Positions 1 to 8,615 of a DNA stretch of 48,500 nt are shown here, in pieces (the first letter of the stretch is position 1; every line of letters begins with the position of its first letter). The stretch comes from Planctomycetia bacterium (lineage in GTDB: Bacteria > Planctomycetota > Planctomycetia > Pirellulales > Thermoguttaceae), in the NCBI GenBank assembly GCA_030527185.1, contig JAUNBF010000027.1, positions 1 through 48,500 of the forward strand. Direction: 5' to 3'. Under the pieces are notes generated by a model that worked only from the letters and a program-made list of their open reading frames with translations, had not been told where the DNA came from and ran no database searches. The position numbers were made by a program, and so were the translations under genes.

Positions 1-98
1 CTAGTAATGAGCAATTTCAAGCCTTGCCCTTGGGAAAAAATAAAAAACTCCCGACAAAACGTTGCCCCCTTTTTTAATTATCAATTATCAATTTGCCC
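1..98. other. non-coding edge of window
   Basis: This is the downstream flank of the minus-strand DUF6259 gene. It is AT-rich and holds a TAATTATCAATT repeat around 76-91. I see no convincing terminator hairpin or gene in it. Confidence 0.5.
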
Positions 99-2378
99 TC
101 AGTTGGGCGTTTTCAACAGGAAGCCCCACGATTTGTTTGCTGGAAATTCCAACTCGGAGTCCAAAATTTCCAGTCCCGCGGAAATTTCCCGCGTAGAATC
201 GGCATCCACACGATATACCGTTACGTTTTTCCCGGAAAGTCCCAGTTCCTCCAGGTGGGCATCCACAAAACCTTGGACGGGATTGTCGGTAAAGTTGGAA
301 AAATAGATCACGACAGACTCCACCGACGGGGACTCCTGTTTCCGCCAGACGGCCGACTGAACCGCGTCCAGTGTCACGATGGAATCATTCCAATATTTCC
401 AGATCGAACGGACTTTTGGCACCTTTTCCAATCGCGGTGGCCGGCACATTTCCCCTTGGTAGAAAAAGTCCCGAATCTGCCAGCGAAAACGGATCGCGTC
501 GCGGATGTAGGGGAAAATCTCCTCATTGTTTCTCACCGACGGGTCGAACCAGCCAATCTGCTCGCCAAAGGCCAACGCCTGAGCAGTGCGGGACTTGAAC
601 GACAGATCGTCTCCCCGATACGCACGCCCAAAGCAGGGAATGACCTGGTTGTAAATGGCCGTAAACGCAGGAACTTGATCCGGGAAATTCCAGTGCCAGG
701 AAAGAAACGCGTCGAACGAATCAATATACGGTTCACCGGTACTTTCCGTCGTGACGATACGCTCCGCCAGCCGTTGGGGATGTTCGGAAAGGGTTTGGCG
801 GCAGCCCGGCGAAAAGGGAATATCCGAAACTTCCTGCCGCATATCCGTCCGAATGCGTCGAAACATCTCCCGGTAAGCGTCCACCCACCAGTGCCCGCCA
901 CCCAGAGGATGACCGTGCGTGGGGTCGAAACAGAGTTCCGATTCCGCCGCCCCAACCTGATCCACATAACACGCCTGCGTCTGGTGCAAGTTCATCGCCG
1001 TGAGAATATTCTCCCGCACCTTGTTTTTCCAGACTTCCGACACCGGACACATCACCGCCAGACGGCAGGGGGAACCATCCTCCTCCTTGCTGGTGTGGCT
1101 TTCGGTGTACACGGAACCGTCTTCATCTTTCGTGGCTCCTCCCTTCCCCTCCAGAGAAAATTTCCAGTCCTCCAATCCCCTATCCCGCGTATCCCACAAC
1201 CGACCATTGGTGTATGGCATGACGCGGAGGTCTCCTTTTTCCTGAATCGTCTCCACCGCTTTCTCGAAACCTTCCTTCGCGGGGAAGAAGTGCGGAAAAT
1301 CGTTGTCGTACGGCCCCTCGTGCCACAAATACCAGTGCATCGCCACCGGAACACCCACCGCGTCGGCATATTCCCGCAACACACGCGGCATATCTTCCAG
1401 CGGCGTAAATGTGTAGCGCGTCACCGTCAGCCAACGTGGATCGGAACTGGCCATGACCCACGCACACTGCTCCTTGAGCCACTGGGGAATATCCTTCCGC
1501 CCATTCGCGTCGCACTCCGGCCACCATTTCGCGTTCCGCTTCGCCCAATTTTTATAAAGCATCGCCGCGTCGAACCAGTCTCCCTCAAATGCCTGCAAAC
1601 GTATTTTTCCCGAAGAGGAGATGGCGTTGTTCCCCACACCATAATTTTCAAAGAAATGCTCGAAGTACCATTTCGCCCCCTTTTCTTCGGAAATCGCGCG
1701 AAAAACGAGCTGCCGATGGCTCCCCCACGCGTCCTCATACGCAAAGTACAGCCCCCGATTCCGTTCGTCCCAAACGGCAAACCAACTCATGCTGCACGTA
1801 ATCCCTCGCGGGTACTGCGAATTCCAGCGAAATCCGTTGGAAATCGGCTCTTCCGCAATCCGTCCGCTTGCGGCGGGATAAAAAAGTTGAAGTTTTTCGC
1901 CAAACTGTCCCAGGAACAGCAACGGAAGATTGCCCGTACAAAATGCCAGCGAATCGCTTTCCGTCCTGCCACGCCAGTCGATCTGGATTCCCGGCTGATC
2001 GGCGGAAACTGTCAGGAGAATTTCCACCCACAACTTCTCACCTTGCGGAACCCCCACCGGATTTTCAAATCGGACGATGGTTTCCGCATTTTCCCGGCGA
2101 ATGGCAATTTTTCCCCATGGGGTGAGCGAATTCAGATAATGATCCTTTCCCGAAGCCGTCTCCCGAACGCGAATTGTGAACAACCACGACTTTCCCGGCA
2201 ACAGATACGATGCCTGTGACTTAAGCCCCACCAGCGAATCGAGCGAAAAAACCGCTCCTTTTTCGTGAGACTCCACACGCCCCGACATTTTCAAGTCCTG
2301 GCTTTGGATTTGCAAAACCTCTTCCCCCCAGGCCATTCCCACGAACAGCCCTACTCCGATGAACATCGTGAAACGCAT
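99..2378 (-). CDS. secreted DUF6259 glycosidase-like protein
   Basis: A 759-residue protein with an N-terminal signal peptide (hydrophobic core MFIGVGLFVGMAWG, cleavage near residue 18). The middle and C-terminal parts look like the DUF6259 family, a TIM-barrel group related to glycoside hydrolases. The recognisable stretch reads ACYVDQVGAAES followed by CFDPTHGHPLGGGHWW (roughly residues 465-490), and a later TTESTGEPYIDSF segment could hold a second acidic catalytic residue. The start is supported by a strong Shine-Dalgarno (GAGGAGAGA) directly before ATG and by a TTGACA/TAGAAT promoter upstream. It stands alone, about 200 bases downstream of adhE and in the same direction. The substrate cannot be read from sequence. 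The family call is from recalled motifs and the catalytic residues are inferred. Confidence 0.75.
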   Translation of the reverse strand: MRFTMFIGVGLFVGMAWGEEVLQIQSQDLKMSGRVESHEKGAVFSLDSLVGLKSQASYLLPGKSWLFTIRVRETASGKDHYLNSLTPWGKIAIRRENAETIVRFENPVGVPQGEKLWVEILLTVSADQPGIQIDWRGRTESDSLAFCTGNLPLLFLGQFGEKLQLFYPAASGRIAEEPISNGFRWNSQYPRGITCSMSWFAVWDERNRGLYFAYEDAWGSHRQLVFRAISEEKGAKWYFEHFFENYGVGNNAISSSGKIRLQAFEGDWFDAAMLYKNWAKRNAKWWPECDANGRKDIPQWLKEQCAWVMASSDPRWLTVTRYTFTPLEDMPRVLREYADAVGVPVAMHWYLWHEGPYDNDFPHFFPAKEGFEKAVETIQEKGDLRVMPYTNGRLWDTRDRGLEDWKFSLEGKGGATKDEDGSVYTESHTSKEEDGSPCRLAVMCPVSEVWKNKVRENILTAMNLHQTQACYVDQVGAAESELCFDPTHGHPLGGGHWWVDAYREMFRRIRTDMRQEVSDIPFSPGCRQTLSEHPQRLAERIVTTESTGEPYIDSFDAFLSWHWNFPDQVPAFTAIYNQVIPCFGRAYRGDDLSFKSRTAQALAFGEQIGWFDPSVRNNEEIFPYIRDAIRFRWQIRDFFYQGEMCRPPRLEKVPKVRSIWKYWNDSIVTLDAVQSAVWRKQESPSVESVVIYFSNFTDNPVQGFVDAHLEELGLSGKNVTVYRVDADSTREISAGLEILDSELEFPANKSWGFLLKTPN

Positions 2379-2425
2379 TCTCTCCTCTTTTCTTCCAAAC
2401 CCAAACTTGTAGTAACCTCCTTTCG

Positions 2426-2454
2426 ATTCTAATGCCCTGCAAATTCCCTGTCAA
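2426..2454 (-). promoter_or_regulatory. sigma70-like promoter of the DUF6259 gene
   Basis: On the minus strand TTGACA (2449-2454) is followed after 17 bases by TAGAAT (2426-2431). The start codon lies about 50 bases further on. Confidence 0.6.
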
Positions 2455-2475
2455 GGGGCCGTTTCCCCCCATTTT

Positions 2476-2513
2476 GGAGAAACCGGCTGGCCTTCTCCGC
2501 CCAACCGGTCTCC
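2476..2513. other. hairpin between adhE and the DUF6259 gene
   Basis: GGAGA, CCGG and TGG on the left pair with CCA, CCGG and TCTCC on the right, with small internal bulges. There is no T-run on either side, so it is not a canonical intrinsic terminator. It lies just downstream of adhE and may stabilise its 3' end. Confidence 0.35.
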
Positions 2514-2578
2514 TCACCACCACAATCCTCATGACATACTGTGAAAATGCGGCAACTTCCGTAATTATCAATTGAACA

Positions 2579-5236
2579 CTAACGTTTTCCGTAATACGCC
2601 TTCAGGAACAGTTCCCGAATCTCCGAAATCAGTGGATAACGCGGATTCGCTCCGGTACACTGATCGTCGAACGCCTTTTCGGAAAGGTCGTCCAGTGCCG
2701 CCAGGAAATCTTTCTCAGGAATGCCGTATTCCTGAATCGTTTCGGGAATGTCCAGCCGTTTCTTCAAATCTTCCACGGCAGAAATCAACGCTTCCACCTT
2801 CTCTTCCGGCGTCATCCCCGGTTTCGTAAAGCCAAGGAACTCGGCCAGTTCACCATACCGTTCTTTCGCTTCGGGATGTTTGTACTGCGAAAACGTCCCC
2901 TGTCGCGTCGGCTTACTCGTTCCGTTGAAACGAATCACGTGACCAATCAAAAACGCGTTCGCCAGCCCGTGCGGGACGTGGAATTCCGCCCCCAGTTTGT
3001 GCGCCATGGAGTGGCACAATCCCAAAAACGCGTTCGCAAACGCCATCCCCGCAATCGTCGAGGCATGGTGTACTTTCTCACGGGCACGCTCATCATCGGG
3101 ATGCTCGTAGGAGACCGGAAGGTACTTGAAAACCAGCCGCGTCGCCTCTTTCGCCAGTGCGTTGGTGTACTCACTTGCCATGATTGAAACCCGTGCCTCA
3201 ATGGCGTGAACCAGTACGTCCAGACCACTGTAACTCGTCAGTTTCTTCGGCATGTTCATCACCAACTTGGTATCCACAATCGCCATGTCCGGCGTCAGTT
3301 GATAATCGGCCAGAGGATACTTGTTCCCCGTCTTTTCATCCGTAATCACCGCAAACGGCGTCACTTCCGAACCGGTTCCCGAAGTCGTCGGAATCGCCAC
3401 CAACGTCGCCTTCGTTCCCAGTTTCGGGAATTTGTAAACACGTTTGCGAATGTCCATGAATCGCATGGCAATGTCGTCAAACTGCACATCGGGATGCTCG
3501 TACAGCAGCCACATGATTTTCGCCGCGTCCATCGGAGAACCACCACCGATGGCAATGATTGTGTCTGGCTTGAAGCTGGTCATCCGATCCAGCCCCTTGT
3601 ACGCACAACCCAACGTCGGGTCTGGCTCCACATCGGAGAAGATTTCCATCTTGATTCCCATCTCCTCCAGTTCTTCCATCAAGTCGTGCAGCAAACCCGC
3701 CTCATACAGAAACCGGTCGGTCACGATGAACGCCCGCCGACGTCCGTCTTCCTTCAAATCGTGCAGTGCCTCGTGCAGGCAGCCATACTTGAAATAGACT
3801 TTCGACGGAACCTGGAACCAGAGCATGTTTTCGCGACGTTCCGCAATCGTCTTGATATTCAGCAAATGTTTCGGTGCCACGTTTTGGCTCACGGAGTTTC
3901 CGCCCCACGTGCCGCAACCCAACGTCAGCGACGGATCCAACGCAAAGTTGAACACATCGCCAATCGCTCCCTGGCTCGACGGCATGTTGATTAGCGTGCG
4001 GCACGTTTTCGTCTCTTCGCCAAACTTCTCAATCCTGTCGAGATTGTGCGGATTCGTGTACAAAACGCTGGTGTGCCCCAACCCGCCAAAATCAAGGAGT
4101 TGCTGCGCCCGCCGGACTGCCGCGTTAAAATCTTTCGCCCTGTACATCGCCAAAATCGGAGAAAGTTTCTCGACGCTGAACGGATATTCCGCTCCCACGC
4201 CATCCGTTTCGCCAATCAGCACTTTCGTGTAATCGGGAACCTCGATCCCCGCCATGCCAGCAATCGTGACAGCCGTCTGCCCCACGATATTCGCGTTCAA
4301 ACGCCCCTCCACCACAATCGTCTGCGCCACTTTTTCCGCTTCCGCCTTGTTGAGAATGTAGGCACCGCGTTTGACAAACTCCTTTTTCACCGCTTCGTAA
4401 ATCGCGTCCACAACCACCACCGACTGCTCCGACGCACAAATCATCCCATTGTCAAACGTCTTGCTCTGGAGTACGGAACTGACCGCCATCTGAATATCGC
4501 ACGTCTCGTCCATCACCGCTGGCGTATTCCCCGGCCCCACGCCCAAGGCCGGAACGCCACTGGAATAGGCCGCCTTCACCATCCCCGGGCCACCCGTCGC
4601 CAGAATCAGGCTGATTGCCTTGTGAGACATCAGGTGCTGGCTCTGGGCCACCGTCGGTTCCTCAATCCAGCCGATAATATCTTCCGGTGCCCCTGCCGCC
4701 ACCGCCGCTTCCAGGACAATCCTGGCCGCCGCAATCGTGCTTTTCACCGCACGGGGATGCGGACTGAAAATGATACCGTTACGGGTTTTCAATGCCAGAA
4801 GAGACTTGAAAATTGCCGTCGAAGTCGGGTTCGTCGTCGGCACAATCCCCGCAATAATCCCAACCGGCTCCGCCACTTTGATAATCCCGAAAGCCTCGTC
4901 GAATTCAATCTCACCACACGTCTTTTCGTTCTTGTACTTGTTGTAAACATACTCCGACGCGAAGTGGTTCTTGATCACCTTATCTTCCACAACGCCCATC
5001 CCGGTCTCTTCCACCGCCATTTTGGCCAGGGGAATGCGTGCCTCGTTGGCCGCCAGTGCCGCCGCTCGGAAAATGTCATCGACCTGCTTCTGCGTGTAGC
5101 CCGCATACTTTTTCTGCGCTGCCTGAACCCGTTCAATCACACGATTCAAATTCTCGCGATCCTGCTCTTCTCGCAGCACTTCCGCATCCTTTTCCACCGG
5201 AGCTTTCTCTACAATCTGTTCCTGTTTCTTTGCCAT
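2579..5236 (-). CDS. adhE: bifunctional acetaldehyde-CoA / alcohol dehydrogenase
   Basis: An 885-residue fusion that reduces acetyl-CoA to acetaldehyde and then ethanol, re-oxidising two NADH; it is cytoplasmic and forms spirosomes in other bacteria. Residues 1 to about 450 form the aldehyde dehydrogenase half, with catalytic Cys267 in FDNGMICASEQ. The C-terminal half is an iron-dependent alcohol dehydrogenase, with GGGSPMDAAK for NAD binding and the metal-ligand region SGLDVLVHAIEA and CHSMAHKLGAEFHVPHG. Length and order match the AdhE family. An open frame extends 24 codons further upstream, but ATG 5236 is preceded by AAAGGAGAGAG and begins MAKKQEQ, so I use it. A strong promoter lies about 190 bases upstream with a TTATC motif cluster just downstream of it. 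The gene points to fermentative growth. Confidence 0.95.
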   Translation of the reverse strand: MAKKQEQIVEKAPVEKDAEVLREEQDRENLNRVIERVQAAQKKYAGYTQKQVDDIFRAAALAANEARIPLAKMAVEETGMGVVEDKVIKNHFASEYVYNKYKNEKTCGEIEFDEAFGIIKVAEPVGIIAGIVPTTNPTSTAIFKSLLALKTRNGIIFSPHPRAVKSTIAAARIVLEAAVAAGAPEDIIGWIEEPTVAQSQHLMSHKAISLILATGGPGMVKAAYSSGVPALGVGPGNTPAVMDETCDIQMAVSSVLQSKTFDNGMICASEQSVVVVDAIYEAVKKEFVKRGAYILNKAEAEKVAQTIVVEGRLNANIVGQTAVTIAGMAGIEVPDYTKVLIGETDGVGAEYPFSVEKLSPILAMYRAKDFNAAVRRAQQLLDFGGLGHTSVLYTNPHNLDRIEKFGEETKTCRTLINMPSSQGAIGDVFNFALDPSLTLGCGTWGGNSVSQNVAPKHLLNIKTIAERRENMLWFQVPSKVYFKYGCLHEALHDLKEDGRRRAFIVTDRFLYEAGLLHDLMEELEEMGIKMEIFSDVEPDPTLGCAYKGLDRMTSFKPDTIIAIGGGSPMDAAKIMWLLYEHPDVQFDDIAMRFMDIRKRVYKFPKLGTKATLVAIPTTSGTGSEVTPFAVITDEKTGNKYPLADYQLTPDMAIVDTKLVMNMPKKLTSYSGLDVLVHAIEARVSIMASEYTNALAKEATRLVFKYLPVSYEHPDDERAREKVHHASTIAGMAFANAFLGLCHSMAHKLGAEFHVPHGLANAFLIGHVIRFNGTSKPTRQGTFSQYKHPEAKERYGELAEFLGFTKPGMTPEEKVEALISAVEDLKKRLDIPETIQEYGIPEKDFLAALDDLSEKAFDDQCTGANPRYPLISEIRELFLKAYYGKR

Positions 5237-5380
5237 GATTCTCTCTCCTTTGCAGGGAAACCGAAGGACTCGCCATGGAAATATCCGCGTCGCTTGCCAT
5301 TTCAACAAGGAAACTCCGCATCCTTTGCCGTGGTGGAAATCTCTCTGTTTCCAATATGTGAAAATGAAAAAGTCCTTAAA

Positions 5381-5422
5381 GATAAAGTCTTATCGGTAGG
5401 TTGTTATCGATAATGAATTATC
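5381..5422. promoter_or_regulatory. cluster of TTATC/GATAA motifs in the adhE leader
   Basis: Five copies of the pentamer TTATC or its complement lie within 42 bases: 5381-5385, 5390-5394, 5404-5408, 5409-5413 and 5418-5422. Two of them abut as the perfect palindrome TTATCGATAA. They sit just after the predicted adhE transcription start, where a repressor could block elongation. The regulator is unknown. The spacing does not fit the usual Rex site. Confidence 0.4.
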
Positions 5423-5431
5423 TAAAGTCGT

Positions 5432-5459
5432 AATATAGACCTTTTCTTTTTTTTGTCAA
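5432..5459 (-). promoter_or_regulatory. adhE promoter
   Basis: On the minus strand TTGACA (5454-5459), an A-rich 16-base spacer, then TATATT (5432-5437). The predicted start of transcription is near 5425, leaving a leader of about 190 bases before ATG 5236. Confidence 0.65.
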
Positions 5460-5645
5460 GAGGGGAAGGGGCTTTTTTTATAAAAAATTATCAAAATATT
5501 TTTCCCCTCCCTCGAAACCAGAAAATTCCCTTGGATTGCCCGATATTTCACAGGCAGGAAAACCTGATAACGGATTATACCTGAGGTTGCAAGTTTTTTC
5601 TGTATTTTATACTCCTTCCACTTTGAATTTCCAGAAAACGAAAGG
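5460..5645. other. non-coding AT-rich region
   Basis: The region lies between the adhE promoter and the inverted repeat. I see no gene, RNA motif or terminator here. Confidence 0.4.
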
Positions 5646-5809
5646 AAAGCCCCTACCTTTGGGAGGGGTACGCCCGATAGGGCGGGGGGTGGGTGAAATG
5701 GCAGAATGACGTTCTATTGGGCAAATTACGATAGAACGCTCCTTTGTTATTCCACCCTGCCCACCCCGGTAGCCTGACGGCTACCACCCCTCCCAAAGGG
5801 AGGGGCTTT
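5646..5809. repeat. 164-bp imperfect inverted repeat
   Basis: The ends mirror each other: AAAGCCCCTACCTTTGGGAG at the left and its near-complement CTCCCAAAGGGAGGGGCTTT at the right. Inner GGGGGGTGGG and CCCACCCCG stretches also pair. The middle contains ACGTTCTATTGGG and a near mirror, CGATAGAACGCTC. There is no open frame. It could be a small non-autonomous (MITE- or REP-like) element or a large RNA hairpin. Confidence 0.5.
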
Positions 5810-5983
5810 GTGGAGTGAATCCGAAAAACTCAAGTGGATGGAGTATAGAAACGAAAAATTGGAAACGGATGTTGGGAAAAATGGTTTGTAAAAGATTTTT
5901 ATTTTCCAAAATAAAAGACAGAAAATTTTATAGAAACTTATTATCCTATTAGAAAACAGATGTTTTTGGTCTCTGTTTTTTGG

Positions 5984-6017
5984 GAAAAATGGCTGAAGAA
6001 GGTTCTCTCCAGCCATT
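5984..6017 (-). terminator. intrinsic terminator after the GH2 gene
   Basis: On the minus strand AATGGCTG, a 14-base loop, CAGCCATT and then a T-run. It begins 14 bases after the GH2 stop codon. Confidence 0.75.
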
Positions 6018-6030
6018 CTGCTACAGATTC

Positions 6031-8319
6031 TTACGGCTGGATAACCAACTCCAGCCCGGCGTCGATGTATTGACCGCCGCGGGTCTGTTTGACATGGATG
6101 GCGAGGACGTTTTTCCCGTCACGCAGTGCCTTCGAGGCCGTTTCATCCAATTCGTAGATGACGTAATTGCCGACATGACCGGTCACTTCCAGCACTTTCA
6201 CGCCATTGAGATAGACCTCGGCATCTTCGTCGTGGAAGATACTCAGAGCCAGCGTTCCGTCCTGTTTGGCACATTCAAACGTCTTGCGAACCCAAATATC
6301 CGAACTGTTCCACTCGGTACGCACATTCGTATTGGGGGTCGCTTGGGTTCCGAAACCAGCTTTTCCGGTTGCCCAGGAGGAGTCGTCGAAATCGGCATTC
6401 ACCCAATTGTCCGCCGGTTTGGCAAAGGTGTATTTCCACTCCTGAGCCACTTCCGACTGGGAAGATGGAAGGAGCGTTTGGTACGTCGGCGCGGGGAGGT
6501 AGAGTTTCTGGTTCACTTTTGCCACCCGCTCGGCACCCATTTTATCGACTTTTCGGTCGTAGGACATCAGGCCATTGACCTCAATCTCCACATCGGTCGT
6601 CTGCGTGTAAACAGCCGCCGAAAGTCCTTCGTCAATCAGCCTGCGCAGGCGGGTAATCAGGTTCGTGTAACGTTTCAGAAGCGCTTCTTTGTCATTGAGA
6701 TTGACATAGCCCCAGTTCCCCTGCTCTTTCCACGCATTTCCTTTGCAGGGAAGCCCCAGACCGCCGAATTCTCCCAACACAATGGCACGGGAGTCGTTCA
6801 CTTCCGGTCGATTCGGGCCGGGATAGGAGTGCATATCGACCACATCACCGCAGGGACGATCCGACCAGCCACTGGCGCAATCGACCAGGCGTGTGGGATC
6901 CATTTTTTTCGTCCAGGCAACCACTTTGCAGGTGTCGAACTGTCCCCACCCTTCGTTGAACGGCACCCACATGACAATGGAGGGAGAACCTTTCAGCGTG
7001 CTGATGATTTCGCCCCATTCGTGGTAGTAATTCGCTTCCGCTTCGGGGGTACGGACGTAATCGGGGTCTTTCGGACCAATATAACGGTCGCCACTGGGCA
7101 TATCCTGCCAGACGAGCAGTCCCAACACGTCGCACCAGTAGTAGAATCGCCGTGGCTCCACTTTCACATGTTTCCGCAGCATGTTGAAGCCCATTTTTTT
7201 GGTCATTTCCAAGTCGTATTTCAGAGCTTCATCCGTCGGAGCGGTATAAAGTCCATCCGGCCACCAACCCTGATCGAGCGGACCATACTGGAAAACAAAC
7301 TGGTCGTTGAGCAGCATACGGAGAATGCCGTCCTCTTTTTTGCCGATGGTGGTCGTGCGGACGCCAAAATAGCTTTCCGCCGCGTCCACTTCTTTTCCAT
7401 CCACTTTCAGCGACAGTTTCAGCGTGTAGAGATAGGGAGAATCAGGCGTCCACAATTTCGGCTGATTCAGTTGGAACGTTCCCATGAAGAGGTTTTCCTG
7501 GACGGGAAAATCTTTCTCCAACAGGAGATTCCCCTCGGCACAGAGGACTTTCACACCGCAAACCGCCCCCTGCGGCGCGTCCGCTTTTCCGCAGATCGTC
7601 ATCGTCCCATCCAGCGAAGGGGTGTACTTTCCATCGGCCAGTTTTCCTGTATAGACATTGGACACGAGGAGTTTTCCGGCAGGCGAAACCGGTTCCATCC
7701 AGACGCTTCCCCAGATACCGGTCACGGGTGTGTACCAGATACCACGCGGCTTGGAAACCTGTTTTCCGCGAGGTTGGTGCGAGGCATCGGTGGGGTCAAA
7801 AACGACGACCTGAAGCGTCTGTTCCCCCGATTCTTTCAAGGCATCGGTAATATCGATGGCAAACGGAGCGTAACCACCCACATGCGTGCCGACTTCCTGA
7901 CCGTTGACGAAAACGGTCGTTTTCCAGTCGGACATTTCAAAGTTCAGCAAAATTCGCTCTCCCTTCCAGGCTTGCGGAACTTCAAACGTTCGACGGTAAT
8001 GGAGCAATTGCTCTTTTCCAACGGTCTTTTGAACGCCCGACAAAGCCGATTCCACCGGGAAAGGCACCAGGATTTTGCCATCGTATTTTTCCGCTGTCGT
8101 CTGAGCAATCGGCGTGATCGCGTAGTCCCAGAGACCATTGAGCGACTTCCACTCTTTGCGAACCAACTGCGGACGGGGGTATTCCGGCAGTGGAGCGTTG
8201 GAATCCACCTTTTCCGCCCATGGCGAATAAATCGGAATTTCCCCTATTTTCCATTCATTTGCCTGTACCCAACCTGCCAGAAGACAGAGCAGTCCCATTG
8301 CGGGCAGCCATTTTCTCAT
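6031..8319 (-). CDS. secreted glycoside hydrolase family 2 enzyme (beta-galactosidase/glucuronidase-like)
   Basis: A 762-residue protein with a signal peptide (KWLPAMGLLCLLAGWVQA, cleavage near residue 20). The N-terminal half has the GH2 sugar-binding and immunoglobulin-like domains (LNGLWDYAI near residue 60, then FVNGQEVGTHVGGYAPF). The TIM barrel carries the GH2 acid/base Glu456 in VPFNEGW and the nucleophile Glu517 in VLGEFGG. The last 130 or so residues form an added jelly-roll resembling a galactose-binding domain (ADFDDSSWATGKAGFG and EVYLNGVKV), probably for carbohydrate binding. ATG 8319 has a GGGAGGA ribosome site. The next gene upstream is a sugar porter, suggesting hydrolysis and uptake are linked. 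The exact sugar specificity cannot be read from the sequence. Confidence 0.9.
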   Translation of the reverse strand: MRKWLPAMGLLCLLAGWVQANEWKIGEIPIYSPWAEKVDSNAPLPEYPRPQLVRKEWKSLNGLWDYAITPIAQTTAEKYDGKILVPFPVESALSGVQKTVGKEQLLHYRRTFEVPQAWKGERILLNFEMSDWKTTVFVNGQEVGTHVGGYAPFAIDITDALKESGEQTLQVVVFDPTDASHQPRGKQVSKPRGIWYTPVTGIWGSVWMEPVSPAGKLLVSNVYTGKLADGKYTPSLDGTMTICGKADAPQGAVCGVKVLCAEGNLLLEKDFPVQENLFMGTFQLNQPKLWTPDSPYLYTLKLSLKVDGKEVDAAESYFGVRTTTIGKKEDGILRMLLNDQFVFQYGPLDQGWWPDGLYTAPTDEALKYDLEMTKKMGFNMLRKHVKVEPRRFYYWCDVLGLLVWQDMPSGDRYIGPKDPDYVRTPEAEANYYHEWGEIISTLKGSPSIVMWVPFNEGWGQFDTCKVVAWTKKMDPTRLVDCASGWSDRPCGDVVDMHSYPGPNRPEVNDSRAIVLGEFGGLGLPCKGNAWKEQGNWGYVNLNDKEALLKRYTNLITRLRRLIDEGLSAAVYTQTTDVEIEVNGLMSYDRKVDKMGAERVAKVNQKLYLPAPTYQTLLPSSQSEVAQEWKYTFAKPADNWVNADFDDSSWATGKAGFGTQATPNTNVRTEWNSSDIWVRKTFECAKQDGTLALSIFHDEDAEVYLNGVKVLEVTGHVGNYVIYELDETASKALRDGKNVLAIHVKQTRGGQYIDAGLELVIQP

Positions 8320-8615
8320 CTAAAATCCTCCCAAATCAGTTTTTCCTGAAACACCATGTCTTCACCCCGTTCACCTGGAAATATCCCTGTCGTCCATGTC
8401 CCTCCCTGGACAATTCACAACGCATTCCCAGGCAAACGTCGGATAAAAACTCAACATGTTCCCATCATAACATGGGAGATTGGAAAATGTCAAGGGGCGG
8501 TTATGGTTCCAGAAGGAAATGGCCGCGACATGTTTGGGGAAACACATCCTGGCTTACACACATTTCCATCAACAGGTAGGGTTCAACACGAATCACCTCC
8601 CTTATAAACCTTTCC
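8320..8615. other. intergenic region between the GH2 and MFS genes
   Basis: It holds the GH2 promoter at 8465-8493. I see no gene or terminator otherwise. Confidence 0.5.
8465..8493 (-). promoter_or_regulatory. promoter of the GH2 gene
   Basis: On the minus strand TTGACA (8488-8493) and, after 17 bases, TTATGA, which overlaps TATGAT at an 18-base spacing. The region also contains a short palindrome CCCATGTTATGATGGG over the -10 box that could be an operator. Confidence 0.5.

Noticed and set aside
93..2219. 708-codon open frame on the plus strand opposite the DUF6259 gene
   Set aside because: Its product is rich in Arg, His, Pro and Phe with no domain, start signal or promoter; it is the antisense shadow of a convincing gene.
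64..2575. TAATTATCAATT on both sides of the DUF6259 gene as insertion boundaries
   Set aside because: A 12-base AT-rich word in AT-rich spacers; no inverted ends or target duplication around it.
4046..5413. 455-codon plus-strand frame opposite adhE
   Set aside because: Shadow of adhE; Arg/His-rich and without any start signal.
5375..5425. Rex operator before adhE
   Set aside because: TTGTTATCGATAATGA has some resemblance, but its half-site spacing (8+8) and sequence differ from the Rex consensus.
5980..8349. 789-codon plus-strand frame opposite the GH2 gene
   Set aside because: Same antisense composition bias; the minus strand carries the full GH2 motifs, a signal peptide and a terminator.
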